A stretch of 64,000 nucleotides of DNA from Tetradesmus obliquus (taxonomy: Eukaryota > Chlorophyta > Chlorophyceae > Sphaeropleales > Scenedesmaceae), in assembly GCA_030272155.1 (NCBI GenBank), contig CP126191.1:7586501-7650500 (forward strand), read 5' to 3'. The notes under the pieces are model-generated. The model worked only from the letters and a program-made list of their open reading frames with translations, was not told where the DNA came from and ran no database searches. Below, piece after piece: positions 11,895 through 22,994 of the stretch. The position numbers were made by a program, and so were the translations under genes. Position 1 is the first letter of the stretch, and each line of letters begins with the position of its first letter.

Positions 11895-13286
11895 AAAGAT
11901 TCACACAGAGTCCCTTCGGGTCTGTGTGTGAGCGACCCCCACCCCAACCCCCCTTGTAATCAGTTGCAGGACAGGTAGGTGCAGTCGTATTTGTTACAGT
12001 GCGGCAGCGCATGCATTCAAGGGCATGTGTCAGCCCGGTAGTGGACAAGCCGCATGCGTGTTGCAAGCAAGCAGGTATGATGGAGCTAGCAGCATGATGG
12101 CGTGCGCGAGCGCACATGTAGTCATGTGTAACTGCACCACCTAGACGGCATGCACCTATTGGAAAGGGTGCAGCGTGTGCAGCTGTTTGGTGGTGCGCGC
12201 GTGCAGCACGCTGGCCTGCATCATGCGTTTCGGCTGTAAGCGATGCGCACTGCCAGCATGATGAATGCAAGTCGCACATGGCGAAGGCCACGTGGCCTTG
12301 GTGCACCAGGACAACGGTCTCGCAACAACTGCGGCAGCCGCCCGACATGAACGCAGTAGCGCCCAGCTAGACAAGCAGACAAGGTCCAAGGCATGCAAGA
12401 CAAGAGCAGCTTGGCTGCTGCATTAGGACAAGTGTTGCTATGTTGTAACTTCCGTTTCACAGTAACCCTAGCAGCTGAGCAACAAGTCTTGCTGGCAAGC
12501 AGGATGCGCCAAGAATGAGGTAGTCACAAATTCCGGGAGTGGTGCGCTGTGTCGCTTCTTGACGTCTTGTATCGCAAGGCAGGGTGGTGCTGGAGCGGTT
12601 ATGAGCTGGGTTTACTTCACTGGCAGGATCCCAGCCCGCGTGACCGGCATCAGTGCACTGTTTGTTTTGTTGTTTACGTTGAACAAGCCTGAGGCCCGGG
12701 CCCTTCGGGCCTTGCCAGTTCGACAGTCAGCGGTGTTGCACGGCTTCATAAGCGGCATAAAGCACTCCGTTGTCGATTATCACCTCGATGTATGCAACAC
12801 ACCGTGACGGGCGCTGACACGACGGCAAGACTTCGGCTGTTTCGTGTAATATCCCTGCGGTGACCATACATTGCGGCTGCTTGCCTGTGACACCAATATA
12901 CAAAAGAGTTTTGATGTCTTACAATCACCGCCTAACGTCGCAACAGCTTATATGCAACGAGTACGCTCAAGTTTTGCACAATTTCTGTTCCGTCACTGCA
13001 GTGTGGCGGTTGTTGGCAGCCAATTATACATCGAAAAGTATTATCAAATGCAAATACTACGTATAGACACAACACAGCCATTTGCCGAATATTTGCATCG
13101 ACAGTATGCAGGCTGTGCGAGCGCACAGTTGCGCTGCAGGCGCGACATTACGCGGGGGGCATGCAATAATATGGCATTATATTGACTGCAAATCGGCAGC
13201 AGGCGCCGCGTCGTGTGCTGCCAGAGCACTCAGGATTAATCTGGGCGCAGGAAGCAGTCAAAAAAAGTTGGGGTGGGGGTCGCTAA
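11895..13286 (-). mobile_element. Non-autonomous Helentron/Helitron2-like element, copy 1
   Basis: A 1,392-bp unit repeated without visible difference at 13339-14730, in different flanks. Read on the minus strand it begins TTAGCGACC..., with an 18-bp inverted repeat AGCGACCCCCACCCCAAC at the 5' end. The exact complement sits about 50 bp inside the 3' end (11931-11948). It is followed by a hairpin with an 8-bp stem (CACACAGA/TCTGTGTG, loop region CCCGAAGGGAC, 11903-11929) and a short AATCTT end. Asymmetric inverted repeats plus a 3' hairpin, with the ends between T residues, are the described layout of Helentrons/Helitron2. There is no Rep/helicase gene, so the element is non-autonomous. A 158-aa minus-strand frame inside has Cys-rich sequence but no family I can name. 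Confidence 0.75.
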
Positions 13287-13338
13287 TAATAATAGTAAAG
13301 GATTATGGCCACTGTGATAGAATACAAACTTGTCAACG

Positions 13339-14730
13339 AAAGATTCACACAGAGTCCCTTCGGGTCTGTGTGTGAGCGACCCCCACCCCAACCCCCCTTG
13401 TAATCAGTTGCAGGACAGGTAGGTGCAGTCGTATTTGTTACAGTGCGGCAGCGCATGCATTCAAGGGCATGTGTCAGCCCGGTAGTGGACAAGCCGCATG
13501 CGTGTTGCAAGCAAGCAGGTATGATGGAGCTAGCAGCATGATGGCGTGCGCGAGCGCACATGTAGTCATGTGTAACTGCACCACCTAGACGGCATGCACC
13601 TATTGGAAAGGGTGCAGCGTGTGCAGCTGTTTGGTGGTGCGCGCGTGCAGCACGCTGGCCTGCATCATGCGTTTCGGCTGTAAGCGATGCGCACTGCCAG
13701 CATGATGAATGCAAGTCGCACATGGCGAAGGCCACGTGGCCTTGGTGCACCAGGACAACGGTCTCGCAACAACTGCGGCAGCCGCCCGACATGAACGCAG
13801 TAGCGCCCAGCTAGACAAGCAGACAAGGTCCAAGGCATGCAAGACAAGAGCAGCTTGGCTGCTGCATTAGGACAAGTGTTGCTATGTTGTAACTTCCGTT
13901 TCACAGTAACCCTAGCAGCTGAGCAACAAGTCTTGCTGGCAAGCAGGATGCGCCAAGAATGAGGTAGTCACAAATTCCGGGAGTGGTGCGCTGTGTCGCT
14001 TCTTGACGTCTTGTATCGCAAGGCAGGGTGGTGCTGGAGCGGTTATGAGCTGGGTTTACTTCACTGGCAGGATCCCAGCCCGCGTGACCGGCATCAGTGC
14101 ACTGTTTGTTTTGTTGTTTACGTTGAACAAGCCTGAGGCCCGGGCCCTTCGGGCCTTGCCAGTTCGACAGTCAGCGGTGTTGCACGGCTTCATAAGCGGC
14201 ATAAAGCACTCCGTTGTCGATTATCACCTCGATGTATGCAACACACCGTGACGGGCGCTGACACGACGGCAAGACTTCGGCTGTTTCGTGTAATATCCCT
14301 GCGGTGACCATACATTGCGGCTGCTTGCCTGTGACACCAATATACAAAAGAGTTTTGATGTCTTACAATCACCGCCTAACGTCGCAACAGCTTATATGCA
14401 ACGAGTACGCTCAAGTTTTGCACAATTTCTGTTCCGTCACTGCAGTGTGGCGGTTGTTGGCAGCCAATTATACATCGAAAAGTATTATCAAATGCAAATA
14501 CTACGTATAGACACAACACAGCCATTTGCCGAATATTTGCATCGACAGTATGCAGGCTGTGCGAGCGCACAGTTGCGCTGCAGGCGCGACATTACGCGGG
14601 GGGCATGCAATAATATGGCATTATATTGACTGCAAATCGGCAGCAGGCGCCGCGTCGTGTGCTGCCAGAGCACTCAGGATTAATCTGGGCGCAGGAAGCA
14701 GTCAAAAAAAGTTGGGGTGGGGGTCGCTAA
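13339..14730 (-). mobile_element. Non-autonomous Helentron/Helitron2-like element, copy 2
   Basis: Second copy of the 1,392-bp element, same orientation, offset exactly 1,444 bp from copy 1 and separated from it by 52 bp of unrelated AT-rich DNA. The inverted repeat is at 13375-13392 and 14711-14728, with the hairpin at 13347-13373. Every open frame in one copy is found unchanged in the other, so the copies are very young or kept alike by conversion. Sequence identity stops at the same base at each end although the flanks differ. That argues for transposition rather than a simple tandem duplication of the region. Confidence 0.75.
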
Positions 14731-15261
14731 CCACTGGTTTGGCAAGCACCAAACCGCCTGCTGACACTCACAAGGAATGCCTCACAAGTTGTTGGGCCTG
14801 AGACCCTGGGCCCCTGCAAACCTGTGACATGTTACGCTGCTGGAGGCGTCACCACACTCTCTGCATGGAGCACAAAAAGCTGATCAGCAATGCTCGGCAG
14901 ACGTTGTCTCTGCCACTTATACAGTCCCCGCAGGACCGAAAGGGCAGCTGCAGCTGCAGCTGCGGCTTGCGGCAATGCATCATTAACTGCCGTATGCCAC
15001 GCTCGTGTATCACGCATTGACAGCCGGACACAAGCTGTCAAGTGCAACCCACCGTAACTCTCAACGCAGCTGCTAATTTGGCCAAAATGCCCGGCAATCA
15101 CACACTGGTGACCTGACAGCGCTGCGGTGGAGTCAGCAGCACTGTCGGTGCTGATGCAGCACCCTGATGTGCACCATGATAATGTGACATGAGTGCAGCC
15201 AGCCAAGCCTACAAGCTGCAATGCTCATGCACCACATGAGCAGGCAGGTGTGCCGGTTGTA
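14731..15261. other. Intergenic between Helentron-like element and SINE, no gene seen
   Basis: Contains a 129-aa open frame on the minus strand (15221-14832) with an Ala run and a protein-like end (KWQRQRLPSIADQL...). It could be a relic exon, but no partner exon or family was recognised. Confidence 0.35.
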
Positions 15262-15523
15262 TTTTTTTTGTTACCAGGGGGGACGGAATCCTACTGGCTC
15301 GCTACCACAGCACAATTGAGCAAGCCCAATTGTCGGGAGCGGGAGGCAGTGCCTCACCAGCAGAACACGTCACAACACCCTATACAGGAGGTGCCCAGCG
15401 CCCGGACCAAAAAATAAGCGGGGGAGTTGAATTCCCACACCCCCTTGGTGTGCTACAGCTCAATTGCATGCCGCACACACCCGACCAACACTCGGTGTTA
15501 GCCGCCCCAATAAAGGAGTCTAT
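15262..15523 (-). mobile_element. SINE-like retroposon, copy 2
   Basis: Inverted copy of the element at 261-525, about 96% identical, with the same start (ATAGACTCC on the minus strand) and an A8 tail at 15262-15269. Its tRNA-like promoter is damaged: the B-box GG has become AA, which breaks two pairs of the T-stem, and the A-box GG is also AA. This copy is therefore probably transcriptionally dead while copy 1 still has intact boxes. Confidence 0.72.
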
Positions 15524-16568
15524 GAGTGCAAGCTTGTGAAAAAATGGACAGAGATAGCTGCGCAAACCCTGGCGCATCTCACTAGCGCCAAACCTGTCAG
15601 AACTGCCCCCACTGCAGCTCCACGCACGGCGTCGACAACGGCTTCAACAATTGCGCCAACAAACCAACCAACAACCGACTCATGTAATGAGGGAAACCGT
15701 GTGAACGCCAGACTCACGTAACTGGCTGGAACAGCTGCACAACCATATGAGTGCATGCATTGATTGTGGCGCGCAGTACCGTGCATTTTCACCAGCATAC
15801 TGCAAAGCACCAGCTGCAGGGGCCCATACCCTATCATTTCAATAACCGTCATCATCATAAGTCAGGTCACCTCAACAAGCTCTTCATACTCACTGTCACT
15901 GTCAGGAATGTGCCGGTTGTTGGGATGGTTTCAGCCGCGCCATAGCCGTGCACCAAGGTGAGCGCAGAACTCGGCACATATCCACCGCTGCTCAGCCGCA
16001 GTCCATGCCAGAGCACCGTCATGTGCCAGCACCTCAAGCATCTGCAAAGGCTGGTGCGCGCGACTGGCACTGGCCGCTGGGGGGCACACAACGACGTCAT
16101 GCCTGGCGCATGGGAGGGATGGCGTGGGGTTGGCCAGAATAGAATAGTTGGTGCTGTCACACGCCTGTCAGCCTGGCCGCTCAGCGTCTTGGATGGTCTC
16201 GCCAATGCTGAACCAGGCCTGGTGCCCCAGATCCTGCAGTGTACAGGGTACAGCAGCAAGAACACATGTTTGCTTGACTAACACAGAGTTCCTGATTGTC
16301 CTGCCCTTCAGGCAGTTCTTGCACACCTACCCAGGCATGATGTCTGGCGTATACCTAATCACTACTGCCATACACCTGGCACAAATCTTGGCTGCAAGTG
16401 GGGCAGTCTCTGGTACGTTACTCGTTAGCTGCCGCAGCAGTTTGGCTCGGTAACAACTGCATTGTGCAGCCCAGTGGCGTAGCATGTACAACAATGCAGG
16501 GCGCGAGAGGCAGCTCTTACAACCGTGTTTGTTGCATAGGCAACCTTGCAGCTGAAATGCTCAAGCTG
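15524..16568. other. Region with possible exons of an unrecognised minus-strand gene
   Basis: Two minus-strand stretches look coding and sit behind good acceptors. One begins at 16233 after CTGCAG and reads DLGHQAWFSIGETIQDAER. The other begins at 16076 after CCCCAG, includes EVLAHDGALAWTAAEQRW and stops at 15931-15933. No clean donor joins them in frame before a stop, so no model is offered. A further frame at 15858-15520 is hydrophobic near its end. The stretch could be a decayed gene or an alternative 3' end of RAD51D. Confidence 0.25.
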
Positions 16569-18945
16569 TCAGCTGCAGCACACCTTGATTGAGCTCGCCA
16601 GCAGCGTCGCGCACACCGAGTCCGCCGCAGGGGCGCGAGACAGTTGCAGCCGCGTGTGCGGCAAGCCCCTCCACTGCTCCCCCAGTGCAGGCTTGAAGTT
16701 GTAGTTCACATCCCCAGGCCCTAGCCTGGCTGCACCTGTTGCTGCACCACCCTGCTGGCCTGCTGCGCCTGTGCTATCCCTGCCGGGAGCTGCCCTGCTG
16801 CCATAGCCGCCGTAGCTTGAGCCCACCACGTGGTTTGTGACGAGCACTGCAAGCTTGAGGCTGTCTGCGATGTGGCGCAGCAGCCGGCCTGTCTCAGCCA
16901 CCAGCACGTTGCCTGCACACACAACGCATGGAGCACAGAATGCGCAAGTGCACGTGAGAGGGTGCTAGGTGCTGGGCGCGCTGTTAATGTATGTGCTGTG
17001 TCAGCCTCCCTCAGCCAGCACTTGTCCAGAGTAGCAATACGCAAGCATTGTAATATTGTGCAGATAGAATGCTTGCTGTGCAGACAGCATGTAGCAGCAC
17101 GCTGCTGACGTACCTTGGTGATGCTGTGTGCTGCCAATGACAGGCGACAGCAGCGCAGAGATGGAGTCAACGATGATCATGCTCGGCCTTGCACCAGGGC
17201 CCTGCAGCATGCGGTACCATCAGTATTATCACAAACAAGTGCACAGCCGCCGTCCATGCAGCACATCAACTACACTGATGTTTGGTGATTTTACTCCTGA
17301 GAGCTGCTTCCCATCCTCGTGTACTGTCACGTACGTCCTTTATGCAACCTGTTTGAATGCCAGCCAGCAAGCGGGCAAGAATAAGAGGTGAGCTGCGGTT
17401 GCTTAAGGCCCAGGCCGCTGCTGTCTGTGCTGATGAACAAAGGTGACAGATGGAGCGGTGCATGCTGCCACAGCTGGCAGATCTCAGCTGTTGAAGCGGC
17501 TGCGTCCACTCACGCTGCTGCTGGCTTGTGCTGCCAGCTCATCCAGGCTGGCCAGCAGTGCATGGATGCTGTGGCAAGCCACCACCATGATGTTGCCCAG
17601 GCACGCCTGCACCACACCGCACAGCAGCTGTGATGTAATTGGCATGTTTTATTGTCAGCCGCTACAGAGCGTATTCTTACACTCGGAACTTGCAACACTA
17701 GGCTGCATCTTGAAAGCACAAGCATACAGCAGCCCAGGACGCCCAAAACAGTAGAGTGGAGAAGGTGCCTGAGGCCAATTATTTCCATGAGTGATGTTGA
17801 GGGTGTTTCAGCGCCAGCGCTCACCGTGTCGTTGTAGTTGGCCATGCACAGCTGCCTTGCCCTGCCAGCGCTGAAGGCGTTGGTGGTGTCAAAGTACACC
17901 ACGTGCTCGCCGCGGTGTGCCGTGGTTACGGCAGCCAGCAAGCACAGCTGCAGCAGAACAGGAGGTCACCACAGACTGTTTACATCAGGTTTGCTATTGA
18001 AATCATACAAAGCTGGACAGTTGGCTTTCAGATACATAGGACTGGGGTGCCGAACCAGCATTGCAGCTGAAGAGCTCAATGTTAACACTACCACAACATT
18101 GTCGGCTGTACCACCTCCAGCAAGATATGCACAGGCAGTGCTGCACATGGCGCACCTGTGTCTTGCCAGAGCTGGACTCTCCTGCTAGCTCCGTGATGGT
18201 CGTCTCACGCATGCCGCCCATCAAGATGGCATCCAGGCTGCACCCAGAAGCAGCATACATATTACACAGCAGGTCATGACCACATGCATACTGGCGTAGC
18301 GTGCAGCTCACTGCAGTTGTTGAAGATCTGCAACTGAACATGACCTTTAAGCACGTTCATGCAGACTCCGAAGCCCAGCAAATCCAATGAAACCGCACAC
18401 TTGACAGCAGAGAAAAGAGCGGCAGCAGCAACTATGTTGCTGCCAGGCTGCCCAGAACATCACACCCGTCCACGCCAAAGGGCAGCATCCTGGTGGACTC
18501 AATGAGGGCCATCAACGCTGCGCCACTCACTGCAGCAGGAGCCTGCTGCTGCAGCTGCTGCATCAGTGCAGCATGTGCGGCTCTGGTCACATCCTGGCCC
18601 TGCAGGCAACAGCATTGCTGCCATCAGGCACGGCATACATCATTGCTGGCGCAAGCATGATGCAGCAAGCATGTCCTGCTGATGATTGTGACTTGCCAAG
18701 CAGCATGCGCACCTGAATAGACTGCTGGTTTTGTGCCCGGAATGCTGCAGGCAGGTAGTCTTGTGTTGAGGTGAGGTAGCGTTCAACTGCAGTACAAGCA
18801 GCAATGTTGAGTGTAGCATTTTTCTGGAGCGGGGGCTCATGTAGTGCAGGGTTACACGCTGCTCACCAGAGCCGTATGAGCGCAGATGTGCCTTGATGGG
18901 GTCTGCTGTGCCATCTGGCAGCTCCTCGGTTTTGATCCTAGGCAT
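16569..18945 (-). CDS. RAD51D: RAD51 paralogue RAD51D
   Basis: Eight exons: 18945-18867, 18786-18713, 18599-18466, 18237-18156, 17947-17825, 17606-17514, 17201-17114, 16912-16569, giving 338 aa. RAD51D is part of the BCDX2 complex, which helps RAD51 in homologous recombination and fork repair in the nucleus. Visible features are Walker A GESSSGKT (115-122), the DTTNAFSAGRARQL strand, Walker B SMIIVDS (202-208) and the RAD51D-specific LAVLVTNHVVG...PALGEQWRGLPHTRLQLSR near the C-terminus. That combination separates it from XRCC3 and the other paralogues. The N-terminal ~95 residues match the small helical domain in length but are diverged. The stop at 16569 comes right after IKVCCS. A donor-like GTGTGC there leaves room for a longer spliced C-terminus. 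It is divergent from the 7-TM gene. Confidence 0.92.
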
Positions 18946-19468
18946 TGCTTGACTTAGTACGTCGACTATGCACAGACTGGCTGGGTTGGCAGCTCAGGCA
19001 GCAGCAGTACGCATCACTACTGCGTCTGCAGACGGCTGGGCAACAAGATCAGGGCACCTGCTACACGAACAGAAGCATGGGCTGCTGGGAACTCGCTAAA
19101 AGACGACTGCAACTCACAACTGAAGCTAAGACCTGTCACCTGCTCACACAAACACTCATCCGACAGCACGAGGTATGGCTGTATGCATCAAGCTCAGCCA
19201 GGTATCATTACATGTGTAACTTTCAACGCCACAAAGACGGGACCGAGTTCTCAAGTGTGCTTCTGTACGCATTGCCCTCTTGCGTGTTGCCTATCCTTGT
19301 TGCCGTCGGGACACGCAGCCTGCCTGGCTTGAGCACCCAAGTAGAGCTAATTATGTACTACGTGACGCACTAAATGCCATGAGCAGCCTCGGGTTGGCAG
19401 TCTAGACCAGGATCGCAGCCAGGAGCAGGTGACACAAGGCAGCAGGGTGCTGCACAGCAGGAGTAAGG
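18946..19468. promoter_or_regulatory. Shared upstream region of RAD51D and the 7-TM gene
   Basis: The 523 bp between two divergent start codons must hold both promoters and 5' UTRs, or upstream exons of the 7-TM gene. No clear TATA box or repeated motif was identified. An open + frame at 18945-19373 is not convincing as protein. Confidence 0.45.
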
Positions 19469-21127
19469 ATGAGCGCAGGGGTTTGCATAAACTTCGTCAG
19501 CCCTCAGCCGGGCGTTAGGGTGCTGGCATATGACCTGGTGAGTGCGCTGCAGCTTGCGTGACACCAGCATCAGCAATGCGAGAACATCAGCAAGCCATCC
19601 AACCTGTGCTGCTGTGTGATGCAGGCCATAGGACTGCCAACTTTTGCATTCCTGGTGTTTCTGGTGAGTCAAAGTTATGAGTACAGCAGCGTTGCAACGT
19701 TCTGGTCAGCATCTTCTATCACACCAGCTGGGCGCAGGCTAAGCTCTTGAAGGCACATGCAAGCACTCTCACAGTGCATTGCATGTCTGCTCATGCTGCG
19801 CATATGGCTGCAGCAAACGTATGCTGTGCATGAGCAGCGGTTTAAAGCAGCGGTTCATAAAGGCCTTTCTTTCTTGCAGGCTTGGGGATTGAAATCCTCA
19901 CTGCGCAAGCTGCAGCGCTCGCGCTCCCACATCATGGCCACCTACTACGGCTTCTTGTGGGCCATCACAGTGCTCAACCTGTTCAGGTGTATCCTGCAAA
20001 TGGTGCAGACTGGCAGCAGCCATGCCACGCTGTGGAATGTGCTGTGGCTGTTGACGCGCTTTGGTGAGCACGCAGCAGCAGCAGCAGCAGCAGCAGCAGC
20101 GCTCCAGCCTGATCTCAGCTCCATCAGCAATAGCAGCACTCCAGCCTGGCCTCAACTGCAGCAGCAGCACCAAGTTTGCATGCATTCCACGTGTCTGAAC
20201 CTAACGTTGCGCTCTGTATACATGTTATGCAGCAGCAGGAACACATTATATTAGGCAGCAGGTTCATACTTGTGGGGTTCATCATCATCATCATGTTACA
20301 CATCAAGCCATACTTGTGGGGTTGTGGTGTCTGTGCAGGCATGATATCACTGGAGACATCTGTGGTGGTGTACTTGCTGCAAGGCTACGTGGCCTCAGGC
20401 AGACAGGTGAGACAGTACTATAGACTGGTGTGGAAGGAGCTACACAATATGCAGGGTCAGCAAGTGAGGCTTCTTGGTGGCCAACGCTGCATTGCCAGCA
20501 ACAAGCCTTCCGCAACGGCTACTCCATGTCCCTAGCTACCACTGAGCGGTGGTGGAGGGCATGTGTTCTCGCTATAACACTGCCTGGTCTGTGGCCTTGC
20601 ACTGTGCTGCTCACCAATTTTTACAGGCGCTGATGAACACGGTGGTGGTGTCTGGCTCAGCTGCGCTGCTGGAGACGCTGGTGAAGGTGCTGTACATATT
20701 CGCGCTGCATGTGCCGCTGTTCCTGTATGACCCCACCGGCGACATGCGCTGGAGCAAGTGGAGCTTCTGGCTGCTGCATGGTCTGGCTGCCATGCTGTGC
20801 TACGCAGCGCTGCTGGTGCTGCCTTTCACGCAGTGGCGGGAGCTGCTTCCTGCAAAAGCCTCCTTCTACAGATACGTCATGTGCATGCTGGCGCTGTATA
20901 TGACAATGACAGTTGGGTCAATTTTGGTGGGGTCTAAACTGGCGGCTGGGTACTGTGTGTTCGGGGTGGCGCTGTGGTTGTACTATGCGAGTTACCCAGC
21001 ACTGATGTACTTCACTTTTCTTGCAGAGTTCTTTGCAGATGAGCAGCTTGACATTGACATGTTGTACTATAGTGAAATGCGTGAAGCGGGATGCTTTGAT
21101 GATGCATATGATGACAGCTTTGGTTGA
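19469..21127 (+). CDS. CAND2/TPRA1-like seven-transmembrane protein
   Basis: Five exons: 19469-19537, 19625-19663, 19880-20063, 20339-20406, 20627-21127, giving 286 aa. It belongs to the TPRA1/CAND2 family of seven-helix membrane proteins, listed among candidate plant G-protein-coupled receptors. Ligand and signalling role are unsettled. Family hallmarks read in order: a basic loop SLRKLQRSRSHIMATYYG after the first helix, ETSVVVYLLQGYVASGRQ, PLFLYDPTGDMRW, LLPAKASFYRYV, and the acidic C-terminus LDIDMLYYSEMREAGCFDDAYDD. Plant CAND2 ends in a very similar YYSEMKDAGFF motif. Exons 1-2 (MSAGVCINF..., AIGLPTFAFLVFL) are short and less certain. The start codon is the first in frame. TGTAA at 21296-21300, ~170 nt after the stop, fits a green-algal polyadenylation signal. 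Confidence 0.86.
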
Positions 21128-22585
21128 TTTTGTGAGAGCTCCACAGCACCACAGCACATTGTTGTTAGCCGATGCGAGAGTGCTGCCTTGCAACGCTAAG
21201 CAGCATATGCAACCATAAACTGTGACGGTTTTGGCTTTATGTCACGCTGCTGTGCAGCGGCTGCCAGCAGTGCCACTGCCTGAACTGCAATCACATGTAA
21301 GTCGTTTTACCGGTTGAAGTCATGTGGTATACCCGTAATGACCTTTAGGTCATGAAGGGATATAGGGTGGTTCGCTGTCGTGTGAGGACTGTTTAGGGTA
21401 TATCGATAGCCCTAGTAGCCCTAGTATATTTTCAGCGTTTCGATCCTGATATGCCTAAACAACTTGCTCCGATAGTTGATTTATGCTTTTTTACGCAAAG
21501 CTTTTGGGCTATGCGTGCTGATAGCGAAAGCTTGACCCGCGGAGGGCTTGGTGTTCGCGTTAGCGTCCGTCCGGCCCTTGATTTCCACGCTTTCAGCTGC
21601 GAAAGGCATGCTGCTGTTTATCAAAACTATACTGATGTCGTTGCGTCTGCTGGAACTGAACGAGGAACGCACAGAGTCCGCGGATGGCACCTGCTGTCTT
21701 TGGATCATTGGACAGCAACCGTCGGCGCCGCTGAACCATGAACCACAGTAACATGTTACTATCACACAAATGCGGCATATATCAGCGATTGCACGCCTGT
21801 TTGCCGCCTCAACCGCTGGTCCTATTCCACGTGGAATTGGGTACTGTATTGCACACAAGGCGCTTGCTGGTTTGCCCGTCACTGACCGTAGCTTTCAACT
21901 CGTTGTAGAAGTGCATGCAGCGTTCCTGGGCGCTGTACTGCACCTATTGATTACTGTCACTGAGCACGGCGTGGCAGTAGTGCACAACTGATCTGCCTGC
22001 GATGAGCAGCACCGTGGGAAAATCCGGCGAGATGCTGGATCGTGTGGTTTTTGTGTTCTTGGACGAGTACAGCTTGTCAACTGCCTGCATTTGGAGCATA
22101 CCAGCCGCTCCATCCGCAATGATTTGGTGCCAGCTCGGGTTCCACCTGGAAGTGGCGTAGCGCTTGGCTCACGTCACACTTGATGTAGGCATGGTGGAAA
22201 ATGTCGAGTATGTTGGTGTCAGTTGATTGTTGTATCAGGGCGCAGTGGGCATTTTAGTCCATTCAACGGCACGGTTGCTGGCGTCCCCCCATTGTCTGGC
22301 CACTTGGTATTGTTGTATCGGGCGTGGCTTGGCGCACCTTGTTGTGGCTTAGTGGATGTGCATGTGGCCCTACTTTGGTAAACACACAAAATTGGCAAAC
22401 CTCAAGGGTGCGTGCCCATCACGCCACCATGGACAGTCGTCCTTCCAGTGCAGTGCATATTGATGCCTGCCACGGTGGTGCATGCTGACCAAAGCCTGAT
22501 CAGGAAGCCTGCATAACAGCGGTACTGCCGTACCTTAAGCATTTGCATAACAGCAATGAACGGCCTCCGCCCGACTGGGTGTGAA
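21128..22585. other. Transposon-like region with atypical composition
   Basis: After the 7-TM gene's 3' UTR the sequence changes character: it is less GC-rich and has few CTG repeats. At 21451-21741 (+) a 96-aa frame uses many T-ending codons, unlike the host genes. A near-perfect hairpin (ATGACCT/AGGTCAT, 21338-21353) and doubled TAGCCCTAG at about 21413-21430 lie just upstream. Together with the next two features this is probably the remains of a retroelement. I recognise no reverse transcriptase or endonuclease motif. Confidence 0.4.
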
Positions 22586-22884
22586 TCTGATGCGGTGTCA
22601 CCCGGACACTGATCCTGAGGTTCTTTTGTCCTCTCATGCTATTGCTCAAGCTATTGATGACGCTGAGGAGTTCTTTTCTATCTGATGCGGTGTCACCCGG
22701 ACACTGATCCTGAGGTTCTTTTGTCCTCTCATGCTATTGCTCAAGCTATTGATGACGTCATCAGCGTCGACGCTGAGGAGTTCTTTTCTATCTGATGCGG
22801 TGTCACCCGGACACTGATCCTGAGGTTCTTTTGTCCTCTCATGCTATTGCTCAAGCTATTGATGACGCTGAGGAGTTCTTTTCT
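22586..22884 (+). repeat. Tandem array, 95/110/94-bp units
   Basis: Three head-to-tail units start at 22586, 22681 and 22791, each opening with TCTGATGCGGTGTCACCC. The middle unit carries 15 extra bases (TCATCAGCGTCGACG) inside the motif GATGACGCTGAGG. Otherwise the units look identical, so the amplification is recent. The unit is the start of the coding tail described in the next entry. Confidence 0.93.
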
Positions 22885-22965
22885 GCGGTTTCTTCTGGCG
22901 GTTTGGACGATGATGAGCTTTTCTTCGATGTTTCCTCCCCCTATGAGCCTCTCGTTGGCTCCTGA
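22795..22965 (+). pseudogene. 3' coding remnant of a retroelement
   Basis: A 56-residue open frame beginning in the last tandem unit, very acidic (IDDAEEFFS, LDDDELFFDV) and closing with a stop 30 bp before an (ATGTA)n tract at 22995-23021. Codons are strongly T-ending (GTT, CTT, GCT, ATT), against the G/C-ending usage of all neighbouring genes. A short coding end followed by a simple-repeat tail resembles the 3' terminus of a non-LTR (LINE-type) retrotransposon truncated at its 5' side. The family is inferred from layout only. There is no reverse transcriptase sequence here. Confidence 0.42.
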
Positions 22966-22994
22966 CTGGGGTTCCCACTCCTCGTTGAGTGGAG

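Noticed and set aside
11872-12348. 158-aa Cys-rich frame in the Helentron-like element as a gene
   Set aside because: It is repeated only because the element is repeated, runs through the terminal repeat, and shows no domain I can support.
21388-21430. Telomere-type repeats (TTTAGGG / CCCTA)
   Set aside because: Only one TTTAGGG and a doubled TAGCCCTAG; no array.
22586-22884. CRISPR-like spacing of the tandem units
   Set aside because: Whole units are repeated with no variable spacers, and the DNA is eukaryotic nuclear.
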